A DNA stretch of 64,000 nt from Rhodanobacter sp. GTDB taxonomy: Bacteria; Pseudomonadota; Gammaproteobacteria; Xanthomonadales; Rhodanobacteraceae. Within the stretch, counting starts at the first letter, position 1. The number at the start of each line of letters is the position of its first letter. Position numbers and translations under genes: made by a program. The notes under the pieces are model-generated. The model saw nothing but the letters and a program-made list of their open reading frames with translations, did no database searches and was not told the origin of the DNA. The stretch is from positions 264,170 through 328,169 of the forward strand of contig JANJTA010000035.1 of NCBI GenBank assembly GCA_024711345.1, given 5' to 3'. This document shows positions 17,869 to 26,241 of the stretch, piece after piece.

Positions 17869-18354
17869 ATGAATCTGCTGTTCCTCGATTGCGAGTGGGC
17901 CGACGTGCTGGCCTCGGAACTGGTCTCGATCGCGTTGGTTCCACTCGACGGCGAGCGCATCTTCTACGCCGAGCGCGCGCAACTGCCGGAACCCACCCCG
18001 TGGGTGGCCGTGGCCGTATATCCGCTGCTGAGCCGGGGCAGCACCATGATGGACGATGCGGCCATGACGCACGCGTTGCGCACCTATCTGGCCGATTTTG
18101 ACGACGTCAGCATCTGCTACGACCACGGTGCGGATCGTGCCTTCTGCCAGGCGGTGCTGGATGGACCGGAGGGCGTGGATGCCGAGGCACTCGGCCCGCA
18201 TCCCCACGGAATTCGCTGGGACATGGTGCGGGATATGGGCCGCGCCCTGGATCGGTGGTGGCGCGACCGCCCGGAGGCAGCGCGCAATCGTCACCATGCG
18301 CTGATGGACGCGCAGGCGTTGCGTGGCGCGTGGCTGTCGCTCTGGGGTTTCTAG
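17869..18354 (+). CDS. DEDDh-type 3'-5' exoribonuclease-like protein
   Basis: MNLLFLDCEWADVLASELVSIALVPLDG (D-x-E) ... H-A-L-M-D-A near the C-terminus. Confidence 0.6.
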   Translation: MNLLFLDCEWADVLASELVSIALVPLDGERIFYAERAQLPEPTPWVAVAVYPLLSRGSTMMDDAAMTHALRTYLADFDDVSICYDHGADRAFCQAVLDGPEGVDAEALGPHPHGIRWDMVRDMGRALDRWWRDRPEAARNRHHALMDAQALRGAWLSLWGF

Positions 18355-18365
18355 GGGAGCCGGCC

Positions 18366-18905
18366 ATGCTGCTCTATCTCGATTACGACGGCGTCCTTCA
18401 TCCAGATGAGGTCTACCTGGATGCCCACAACCGCGTCTATCTGCGCGGCGAGGGCAAGCTGTTCGAACATGCGGCGTTGCTGGAGGCATTGCTTGCACCG
18501 TATCCGCAGCTGAAGATCGTGCTGTCGACATCGTGGGTGCGCATCAAGGGATTCGACCGTGCGCGCGGACGATTGCCCCAGGGGTTGCGCGAACGGGTCA
18601 TCGGCGCGACATGGCACAGCCAGTTCCTGCAGGATGACCACTTGCGGGACTGGTGGGTGAACCAGTCCTCCCGTTACGAACAGATCCGCCACGACGTCGT
18701 GCGGCGCCGACCCGACGACTGGATGGCACTCGACGACGACCAGCAGGACTGGCCATCGTCGGAGGCACGTCGTCTGGTGGCCTGCGATCCGATGTGTGGC
18801 TTGGGGAAATGGCGGACACGGGATGCGTTCGAGCGACGATTGGCGAAGCGCATGGTTGGCGATCCCGGTGAGCCACAGGTGATGGATGGGCAGGCGCCGT
18901 GTTGA
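18366..18905 (+). CDS. HAD-superfamily phosphatase, HAD_SAK-like (RNA-repair-associated family)
   Basis: MLLYLDYDGVLHPDEVYL (DxD motif I), LKIVLSTSWVR (motif II), WMALDDDQQDW (motif IV). Confidence 0.72.
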   Translation: MLLYLDYDGVLHPDEVYLDAHNRVYLRGEGKLFEHAALLEALLAPYPQLKIVLSTSWVRIKGFDRARGRLPQGLRERVIGATWHSQFLQDDHLRDWWVNQSSRYEQIRHDVVRRRPDDWMALDDDQQDWPSSEARRLVACDPMCGLGKWRTRDAFERRLAKRMVGDPGEPQVMDGQAPC

Positions 18906-19477
18906 TCTTCCTCGATACCGAATACACCGACCTTGAGTCGCGCCGGCTGATCAGCCTCGGCATGGTGTCGGAGGACGGTCGGCGAATGCTGTACGTGGAG
19001 TGCGCCGGTGTACCGCGCGCGATGTGTTCCCGTTTCGTGGTGGAGCACGTTTGGCCGCATCTGGGTCGGGATCGTACAGCGATAGGCGATCCGCCGGCCT
19101 TGCAACATCACTTGGGGGACTGGCTCGCGAGTTTGCCGCGACATGTACAACTGGCCTGCGATTCCTCCATCGACGTCGAGCTGTTACGCAGCGCGTTGGG
19201 GACGCCGTTGCCGCCGAACATCGACACGGTGCGTTACGACCTGCGCCCGCTGATCGATGCCGCGACCTATAACCAAGCGGTCTGCCGCTATCACGCCGCC
19301 CCCAATCATCCGTGGCACCACGCTCTGCACGATGCCCACGGGCATCGCTGGGGATGGTTGGCTTGGCAGGACGAGCACCGACGACGGAAGACGGGGTCAA
19401 CGGCCAACCGGGATTTTTCCACCAACAACGACAAAGGTCGAACCATCAATGCCACGTTCAAGGAGACACAGCGATGA
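18899..19477 (+). CDS. Second DEDDh-type exonuclease-like protein
   Basis: GTG start; MLIFLDTEYTDLESRRLISLGMVSEDGR (DxE) ... HHALHDAHG. Overlaps the HAD gene by 7 bp. Confidence 0.65.
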   Translation: MLIFLDTEYTDLESRRLISLGMVSEDGRRMLYVECAGVPRAMCSRFVVEHVWPHLGRDRTAIGDPPALQHHLGDWLASLPRHVQLACDSSIDVELLRSALGTPLPPNIDTVRYDLRPLIDAATYNQAVCRYHAAPNHPWHHALHDAHGHRWGWLAWQDEHRRRKTGSTANRDFSTNNDKGRTINATFKETQR

Positions 19478-19515
19478 AGTTGATCTATTACCCCGTATGC
19501 CACAACGTCGTCTAG
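19474..19515 (+). pseudogene. Truncated ORF stub MKLIYYPVCHNVV*
   Basis: 4-bp overlap with upstream CDS as for a translationally coupled gene, but stops after 13 codons; no continuation in frame. Confidence 0.4.
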
Positions 19516-19766
19516 CCGATTGAAGCTGCCATCTGATCGCACACCGCCTGGCCGACCTGTCGGCATGAACACGGTCGCTGTGCGGTCGCTGGATTTCCAC
19601 TAGATATCTGCTCGATGCGGCCAAAACGGATAGATCTGGCATAACTTGGCGCCGGATCCCCCCAGAATCCTTGCGCTGAACCGTCTACAAGCTGTGCCAG
19701 CATCGGCGCACTTGATCCGGCGACGCTTCGGAGGAATGAATCGTATCGCCAGCGACCCATCCCACG

Positions 19767-20825
19767 TCACGAGCGCGCGGGATCCCGTGTCCGACGAGCC
19801 GATCGAACGTGCGACGATGCCTTGGGATGGTTGCGCACGGTGGCAACCTGCGCGGGTAGCGGGGCGACCTTCACCGCGCCTTGGCCGGACGCGCGGCGCC
19901 CGTAGTGGATCGTTGCCGTCACGTCGACGCCGTGCCCCATGAGGGCTGCGACCTCGGATTGGGTGTAGCTGCTCTTGGCATTGGCGGCGAACTGGTGCCG
20001 CAGGCTGTACAGCGTGGGGTATGACGCTCGCTTGCCGAGGCACTTTCGGGTCACGGTTCGCATGTAGTCTCCGAGTTGCCGCAGATGACGTTCGAAGCGG
20101 TAGCCGGGTTCCTTTTCGAACTCCACCAGCATGTACAACATGTCGTCGATGTGCTCCACGTCTTCCGGCGATGCGCCGGTCAGCCGCAGCATGCGATCCG
20201 TGCCGTTGCCGCGACCGTTTGTCGTCTTCGCGTTCCGGACGCGGAATACCGGCTCGCCGTCAATCTCCATCAAGCCCCCGGTACGCCATTCCGATGGTCG
20301 CACGCCAACAAGGCGGCTGGCGAGAAGCCATATTCGCAGCGTGTTGGCATGCCGCTGAACGCCTATTTGGCTTTCCAGATACTGGAGGATGGTCTCGAGG
20401 TCCCGCGTTGGAAATGCCTTGCGCTTCTGCCCGGAAGTACGACGCGTGCGCTTCAAGCAGCCGGTCTGTGACTCCTCACGCAATCTCACGTTCGCCGCTT
20501 CCAGTTCGGTAGCCATAGGTTTATTTTTGGCGGCGAACTGTTCCTCCCCGAGCACAAAAAGGAGGGCCGCACGATATTGCCGCCATGACGCCTTCGAGAT
20601 GGCATGCCGCTCAAGGGCCTTCCGGCGCAGTTTGTCGAGCGATCCTGCCTCTGCCAGGCCATCTAGCATCTGGCTCGCCAGTCGGCGGCTCACCAGGTAA
20701 TCGACCAGTTCAGATGGCGTCACCTGGCCCAACAGCTCACGACCAAGCCATGCCGACGCTTGGCGCCTAAGCTGGACCACACGGCGGCGGTAGGCATCCT
20801 CCGTGCTCAGACTCTTACTTGCCAT
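19767..20825 (-). CDS. Tyrosine recombinase / site-specific integrase-like protein
   Basis: Start MASKSLSTEDAYRRR at 20825. Catalytic-type motifs RPSEWR, YSLRHQFAANAK, ALMGHGVDVTATIHYGRR. The track ORF to 21350 is an artificial extension through DNA repeats. Confidence 0.75.
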   Translation of the reverse strand: MASKSLSTEDAYRRRVVQLRRQASAWLGRELLGQVTPSELVDYLVSRRLASQMLDGLAEAGSLDKLRRKALERHAISKASWRQYRAALLFVLGEEQFAAKNKPMATELEAANVRLREESQTGCLKRTRRTSGQKRKAFPTRDLETILQYLESQIGVQRHANTLRIWLLASRLVGVRPSEWRTGGLMEIDGEPVFRVRNAKTTNGRGNGTDRMLRLTGASPEDVEHIDDMLYMLVEFEKEPGYRFERHLRQLGDYMRTVTRKCLGKRASYPTLYSLRHQFAANAKSSYTQSEVAALMGHGVDVTATIHYGRRASGQGAVKVAPLPAQVATVRNHPKASSHVRSARRTRDPARS

Positions 20826-20920
20826 CGATGCCCCTCCTGAATTCAAACATTCTCTCTGTTGGCGCGGCCCCAACTCGTTTTCAAGTACATCGATTGGTGC
20901 CTGACACTCATCTGCTACCC

Positions 20921-20957
20921 GTGTTACTCCGATCAACCGCGTTGGCCGGAGTAACAC
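20921..20957. repeat. Perfect 11-bp inverted repeat upstream of recombinase
   Basis: GTGTTACTCCG-atcaaccgcgttggc-CGGAGTAACAC; the loop contains an inner CAAC/GTTG pair. Confidence 0.7.
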
Positions 20958-21066
20958 CATGATCTTTCGTGGCACCAGATCCATGAGCCGAAAACGAAAT
21001 CCCATCTGATCACTGGAGCTGATGCGTGCCGAGATCGACCGACCTGTTCGACGGGTTACTTTCGCT

Positions 21067-21366
21067 GAGCTCTTTCCGGCCGCCGGCTGCGGCGGTGCCC
21101 ATTGATGGGCGCTTCCCGGCCCACCGGCTGCGGCGGTGCGCATTGCTGGGCTCTTCGCAGCCCACCTGCCCTGTGACGATGCTTGCCCCTGGGCGCTTCC
21201 CGGCCCACCTGCTGCGGCGATGCCCATTGCTGGGCGCTTCCCGGCCCACCTGCTGCGGCGACGCTCCTTGCTGGGCGCTTCCCGGCCCACCTGCTGCGGC
21301 GATGCCCATTGTTGGGCGCTTCCCAGCCCACCTGCTCCGGCGATGCCCATTGCTGGGCCGACATCG
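21067..21366. repeat. Tandem array of 41-bp units (about 7 copies)
   Basis: Unit gggcgcttcccggcccacctgctgcggcgatgcccattgct; GGGC starts at 21107, 21148, 21191, 21232, 21273, 21314, 21355 (spacing 41 except one 43). Confidence 0.92.
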
Positions 21367-21488
21367 ACTCAGCTGCTGGGTCGGCAGGCTGGCGAATATC
21401 GGCGCGATGGGGCTGATGGTGTCACCTTGTTGAAGATTTTGGTGACGCGTGCATGAAGGAAACCGGTAGTTCCCGAGTACACACCGAA

Positions 21489-22445
21489 TCATGGCGCTGG
21501 TATTTCAGGGCGCCCCAGGTCGAGGTCCTCGGACTCCTCGGCCTTGCGTGGCCGAGGAGCGAACAAGCCGCCAATCGACGCGATCGCCGCAGAGGCGGCC
21601 GCTCGGGCGCGCTCCTCTGCCGCTGGATCGGCACGACGAGCACGCCGCTCTGCCATCTCCTTCTCGGCGGCCAACTTAGCCGCCTCAGCGGCAGCCGCGT
21701 CGCGCCGCTCCCGGGCCACGATCAGTGCGCCGTCTGGTAGGTACTGGCCGTCCGTAGCCCGCTGGATGAGTCGGAATAGATATCCCACAGGCTTGCGGAC
21801 CTCCCCTCTGCGGACGGCATACACCAGTTCGTCCAACACCAGTTGTTGCTCCACGTCAGGTCGGCCGGATCGACCCAGCATCTGTCGGAATGTGTCCTGC
21901 TGCGCCTCGTCGAACAAGTCCAGTCCCGGCATGATCAAGTTCGCTGCGGTGGCAGCCGCGACTGCAGTTGTAGTAGTAGATATTTTTTTATCTACTACTA
22001 CAGAGTCGTTTTTCTCCGTGTACGATTTTCCCGTACACGGAGAATCGGGTGCATGGACGGCCCTCGTGGCGCGCTTACGCACACGGCGAGACCGAAGCAC
22101 CGGTGGAAGGGGCTCGACGTGCATCGTCCACACGGACAAGGTGAATTGTCCACGATCATCTCGCTCCGACTCTCGATGCAACCGACCGTGATCCTCCAAC
22201 GTCTGCGCCAATTTGTGGAGGGTGTGGCGGGTCAAGCCGAGCCGGCTACACAAGTTCTCCTCCCTCATTTCCACCGAATGAGGCAGCGACCGCAGCGCAA
22301 CCCAAAATCCCAAGGCGGAAATGGGTAAGGCCAGGCGCTCCCGCTCTGGCGTCGCCCAGGTCTCGTCGTGGTCCAGGATGATCAAACGGGCTGCTGGATC
22401 GCCAGCGAGTCGCAGGCTGATGGTGGGGTTCCGGCTAGTCATCAC
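21489..22445 (-). CDS. Winged-HTH, island replication-like protein (possibly STY4528-like)
   Basis: N-terminal HTH-like EENLCSRLGLTRHTLHKLAQTLEDHGRLHRESERDDRG, low-complexity linker, C-terminal charged helix. Position among island genes. Confidence 0.5.
   Translation of the reverse strand: MMTSRNPTISLRLAGDPAARLIILDHDETWATPERERLALPISALGFWVALRSLPHSVEMREENLCSRLGLTRHTLHKLAQTLEDHGRLHRESERDDRGQFTLSVWTMHVEPLPPVLRSRRVRKRATRAVHAPDSPCTGKSYTEKNDSVVVDKKISTTTTAVAAATAANLIMPGLDLFDEAQQDTFRQMLGRSGRPDVEQQLVLDELVYAVRRGEVRKPVGYLFRLIQRATDGQYLPDGALIVARERRDAAAAEAAKLAAEKEMAERRARRADPAAEERARAAASAAIASIGGLFAPRPRKAEESEDLDLGRPEIPAP
21969..22002. repeat. Perfect 14-bp inverted repeat, 6-nt T/A loop
   Basis: TGTAGTAGTAGATA-TTTTTT-TATCTACTACTACA on the + strand. 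Confidence 0.95.
22012..22044. repeat. Perfect 13-bp inverted repeat, 7-nt loop
   Basis: TTCTCCGTGTACG-ATTTTCC-CGTACACGGAGAA on the + strand. Confidence 0.95.
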
Positions 22446-22741
22446 GGCACCCCCAAACTACCGCGCTTGTACAACACGCGCGGCCTTCGGCCGCCGCCCT
22501 CGCCGACACTTTGCTGATGCGACCACGAACGCTAACGAAGACGGCGAAAAGCGCGGTGCCTGGCCGAGGCCGGTGAGCCAGTTCAAGCACTTTGATGCTT
22601 GGTTCAGCCCTGATCCAAACCCGATTTTGCCGGTGCAGGCTGAGGCCGCGGTCCCCTTCGTCGGTCCGACTATCCTTCAGAGCTTTGGCGCGGGGCAGTC
22701 CGAAGAAACGAACTACGGGTGTCTTCCGAATAGCGAATACT

Positions 22742-22996
22742 TTACTCATCGGAGCTGCGGCCAGAACCGCTACGAACTGCGGCGCGGGGCCGGTAGCATA
22801 CCGGCCGTCCCGAATCGCTTTGCGCTTGGAGAAAGTCGACCCATGCTCGGACGGCTTCTGGCCGCGCGAAACGGCGTCGCCCGACGAGAAAAGTACGGAG
22901 ATGGCCCGCATTGATCGCGTCGTAAACTACCGACGTCGACTCGCCCGTTGCCTCGCTTACCGCGTGCAAGCTGAGCTTGAGTGGCTGAATTGGCAT
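22742..22996 (-). CDS. Excisionase/AlpA-like small HTH protein
   Basis: KLSLHAVSEATGESTSVVYDAINAGHLRTFLVGRRRFARPEAVRAWVDFL matches the excisionase-type MerR-like fold pattern. Confidence 0.7.
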   Translation of the reverse strand: MPIQPLKLSLHAVSEATGESTSVVYDAINAGHLRTFLVGRRRFARPEAVRAWVDFLQAQSDSGRPVCYRPRAAVRSGSGRSSDE

Positions 22997-23064
22997 AAAG
23001 CCTGTCCTCCTGCGACATGTCGCCAGTTGCGACAAGGACAGGTTACGAACATCTCAACAGTCTG

Positions 23065-23108
23065 AAACGGAAGTTTTGAGACGAAACTTCGAGGAAAAAC
23101 TTCCGTTT
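23065..23108. repeat. 13-bp inverted repeat with inner 4-bp hairpin
   Basis: AAACGGAAGTTTT ... AAAACTTCCGTTT, with CGAA-AC-TTCG in the loop. Confidence 0.8.
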
Positions 23109-23124
23109 TCCGTATCCTCCGGTC

Positions 23125-23955
23125 CTATATCTTCCTGTTCGCGCGAGGTCGCCGCCTCACCTTGCGCACATTGTCGCCGGAGACCGGATCAAACTCGGTG
23201 AACAGTGCCGAAGCCACTGCAGCAACCACGGTGTGCTGCCCTCGAAATGACTTTCCCAGATGACTTTCCAACCAACGCGACAGGTTTTGCTCGAAGAATG
23301 TCCTGCCAGCCGTCGCTCGTCCTGCCTGCCGAGACGTTGGAAGGTCTGCTGCAGCTTGGAGGCAGCGAGTCGCGAGTGATCTCGCCTGCTCATAGAAATT
23401 AGGAATCACCTCTTCGAGACATGCCCGAGCGATGTCGGCCCTCTCAATACCATCAGAGTCGAGATCGCTTTCGAGCTGATCAAGGACGCGCTCCATCGCG
23501 CAATCATCAAGCAAGTCCACGACAGACAGTCTTGCTGGCACTTCGCCGGATGCCCCGAATTCAGGATCGATAACCAGCTTGTTGGCAATGGCAATGAGGT
23601 CGCGCGCCAGGGAGACGTAGTGTTGCTGATGCTCTGCTGGCCGCTTAGGTGGGGAAAGCAGCCAAGTCTTGTATATCTCGTTGCAAGCATTGGCGAAGTG
23701 CACAGTATCCGGTGGCTCTTGGGTATCATCGAAGACTTTCGATAGGGTCACCCATGCTCCGTCCATGCACGGCTGCTCGACCAACCGCTCAAACAATGTA
23801 ATCGTGGTTTGGTCATATCCACAAGGTCCCAAGTCTGGATATCGCGTGCCAAGCTTCTTCGCCTCCACGGCTTCAGCACGCTCATTCTCCACGATTTTCT
23901 TTGCCTGCTTGAGCCTCCCTAGCATCGCCGGAGGAACGTTAGGGCAAGCCCTCAT
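23125..23955 (-). CDS. Hypothetical 276-aa protein, translationally coupled to integrase
   Basis: Start overlaps the integrase stop by 4 bp; mostly helical, acidic middle, basic C-terminus (KVRRRPRANRKI). Confidence 0.65.
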   Translation of the reverse strand: MRACPNVPPAMLGRLKQAKKIVENERAEAVEAKKLGTRYPDLGPCGYDQTTITLFERLVEQPCMDGAWVTLSKVFDDTQEPPDTVHFANACNEIYKTWLLSPPKRPAEHQQHYVSLARDLIAIANKLVIDPEFGASGEVPARLSVVDLLDDCAMERVLDQLESDLDSDGIERADIARACLEEVIPNFYEQARSLATRCLQAAADLPTSRQAGRATAGRTFFEQNLSRWLESHLGKSFRGQHTVVAAVASALFTEFDPVSGDNVRKVRRRPRANRKI

Positions 23956-25157
23956 TTTCGTGACACCACGAGCTTCTCCACCGCTGCTGCTTTGTGCTCA
24001 GGGGCCAAGTGGGCATATCTCAACGTCATCTTGATATCCCCATGCCCAAGCAGCTCACGCACGGTATTCAAGTCCACACCGGCCATCACCAGTTTGCTGG
24101 CGAACGTGTGTCGCAAATCGTGGAAACGGAAATCTTCCAGTTTCGCCGCGGTCATCAGAGCACCCCATGCCTTCGCCGTACAGATCAGGTTGAACAGACG
24201 ACCTTCGGGGTGCTGCCTCTTCCACTCCGTCAGGACAGCTATCACTTCACTGTTCAGCGGAATATGCCGCGCCTTGCCGGACTTCGCATACCCTGCTCGC
24301 ACCGTAACGCGCTTCGCCTTCAAGTCAATGTCGGACCAAGTCAGCTGAGTAATCTCTCCGCGACGCATACCGGTATTCAACGCGATCAGCGTCATCGGCA
24401 TGATGTGATCGTAATAGCCCTGAATTGGTTCCAGCGGCTCCTTGCCGCGTTCCTCGCGCCATTTGATACCCGACAGCCTGCGCCGTTTGAACTTCACCTC
24501 ACGCATCTCAAGCGCCTTGCGAAGGGCCTTCTCCTCCCTCGGTGAAAGGTAGCGCACGCGCTCCTCAATATCGCGCTTGATCCGTTTCACGCCAAGCAAC
24601 GGGTTTGCATCCAACTGCTTCCACTCGACTGCTTTGCTCAGCGCCGCCTTGATGCGATCCAGATCGCGGTTCACTGTGGCCGGATGCGATCCTGCCTTCA
24701 ACCGCCTCGCCTTGAACTTATCGAACTCCGCCCGCGTGATAGAAGCCATCGGTTTGTCGTACAAGAAGCCAAAGTGCTTCTTGATGAGCGCCACCGTCGC
24801 CTTGCCAGCCTTGTTCGTCACCTCGACGTGCGGGCCGTAGTGCTCCGCCATGAATTCGCCGAAGGTGCCGGGCTTTTCTGCCCGCTTCTCGATGACGGCC
24901 AGGGGGGCACCCTCCTGATCGACCTCGGCCAACATCGCACGCGCACGTACCCGTGCTGCTTCCACCGTGACGCCAGGCCACTTGCCTAGCGAGCGGGTCG
25001 TGGACCGGCTCCACTGGACGTTGAACGTCTTAATGCCAGACGGCTGCACTCGAAGATGCAACGAAGGGACGGTGGTGTCCCAGATGCGGTAAGGCGTCGG
25101 CTTCGACTTGGCGCCATCGATGATCTTGGAGGATAACTTGGCAGCCTGCTTGCTCAT
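23952..25157 (-). CDS. Tyrosine-type integrase with N-terminal arm-binding domain
   Basis: Likely start MSKQAAKLSSKIIDGAKS. Motifs NTGMRRGEITQL, FHDLRHTFASKLV, LLGHGDIKMTLRYAHL. Confidence 0.95.
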   Translation of the reverse strand: MSKQAAKLSSKIIDGAKSKPTPYRIWDTTVPSLHLRVQPSGIKTFNVQWSRSTTRSLGKWPGVTVEAARVRARAMLAEVDQEGAPLAVIEKRAEKPGTFGEFMAEHYGPHVEVTNKAGKATVALIKKHFGFLYDKPMASITRAEFDKFKARRLKAGSHPATVNRDLDRIKAALSKAVEWKQLDANPLLGVKRIKRDIEERVRYLSPREEKALRKALEMREVKFKRRRLSGIKWREERGKEPLEPIQGYYDHIMPMTLIALNTGMRRGEITQLTWSDIDLKAKRVTVRAGYAKSGKARHIPLNSEVIAVLTEWKRQHPEGRLFNLICTAKAWGALMTAAKLEDFRFHDLRHTFASKLVMAGVDLNTVRELLGHGDIKMTLRYAHLAPEHKAAAVEKLVVSRK

Positions 25158-25282
25158 GGCGGTTCGCTCCGTAACAGCAACGGTAACAGCAAATGCCATC
25201 ATATCGCGAAATGTCGCAAAGTGTAGTTACAATACAAATCAAGATGTTATGTCGTAACTAACTGAACGAAAAAAGCTATTTA

Positions 25283-25332
25283 TTACGTTCGGGACGTAGA
25301 AGTCGCAGGTTCGAATCCTGTCACCCCGACCA
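25283..25332 (+). tRNA. 3' fragment of tRNA-Pro(CGG), attachment-site repeat (not a complete tRNA)
   Basis: Anticodon arm ttacg-TTCGGGA-cgtag, T-arm GCAGG-TTCGAAT-CCTGT, acceptor CACCCCG-A-CCA. The expected 5' half (CGGGGTG...) is absent upstream. Confidence 0.85.
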
Positions 25333-25482
25333 GACAACGACGAAAGGCCACTCCTCACCGGGTGGCCTTTTTCGTGGCCGCGAACGCCGGCAAACGCAAC
25401 GCGCGTTGACGTCGATCAATACGGCAGCGGCGGCGCGGGACGGTAATGCACTCTCCCCTGGCTGCCTCCCCGGAGGTGCGCG

Positions 25483-26133
25483 ATGAACGACAAGCAATTG
25501 CGGCAGGACGTAATCGACGAACTGGACTTCGAACCCAGCATCGACTCGGCGGACATCGGCGTGACATGCGAGAACGGCGTGATCACGCTCTCCGGACACG
25601 TCCCGAGCTACACGCAGAAGGTCGCCGCCGAACGGGCGGCGTGGCGGGTCAAGGGCGTCAAGGCGATCGCGCAGGAGATCCAGGTGCGCTTCGCCGCCGC
25701 CAAGAAGACCAACGACGACGAGATCGCCCGGCGCGCGCTCGACATCCTCGCCTGGAGCTCGCCCACGCCGCACGATGCGGTGCACGTGAAGGTCCAGGAC
25801 GGCTGGGTCACGCTCAGCGGCGAGGTGCGCTGGAACTATCAGCGCGAGGCGGCCGAAGCCAGCGTGCGGCGCCTGTCGGGCGTGCTCGGGGTGACCAACG
25901 CGATTGCGCTGGCGCCGGCGGCGATTCCTGCCGACGTCGAGCAGCGCATCCGGGGCGCGCTGCGCCGCCAGGCCGAAATCGAGGCAGGCCGGATCCGCGT
26001 GTCCGTCAGCGACGGCGGCACGGTCAGCATCGAGGGCGACGTCGACAACTGGGAGGAGCGCCGGGCGGTCGAGCGTGCGGTGTGGTCCACACCGGGCGTG
26101 CGCATGGTCGAGGATCATCTGCGCATCAGCTGA
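25483..26133 (+). CDS. BON-domain protein (three BON repeats)
   Basis: Repeated pattern VTCENGVITLSGHVPSYTQK / VKVQDGWVTLSGEVRWNYQRE / VSVSDGGTVSIEGDVDNWEER. Confidence 0.9.
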   Translation: MNDKQLRQDVIDELDFEPSIDSADIGVTCENGVITLSGHVPSYTQKVAAERAAWRVKGVKAIAQEIQVRFAAAKKTNDDEIARRALDILAWSSPTPHDAVHVKVQDGWVTLSGEVRWNYQREAAEASVRRLSGVLGVTNAIALAPAAIPADVEQRIRGALRRQAEIEAGRIRVSVSDGGTVSIEGDVDNWEERRAVERAVWSTPGVRMVEDHLRIS

Positions 26134-26241
26134 GCCGGCAGCCGCGCGAGGATCAGCGCCGGCAACGTCGTTACCGGCGCGGCGCCGTCCACGCCGCGCC
26201 GCGTCGGGCCGCAGGGCCGCACCCGGCAGCCGCGCCATGCG

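Noticed and set aside
20826-21350. N-terminal extension of the recombinase ORF through the repeats
   Set aside because: Translation of the 41-bp DNA array (GSAQQWASPQQVGREAPS...) shifts frame each unit; real start is MASKSLSTED at 20825.
21067-21366. CRISPR array
   Set aside because: Whole 41-bp unit repeats without unique spacers, and there are no cas genes nearby.
25283-25332. Complete functional tRNA gene
   Set aside because: No D-arm or 5' acceptor strand upstream; only anticodon arm to CCA is present.
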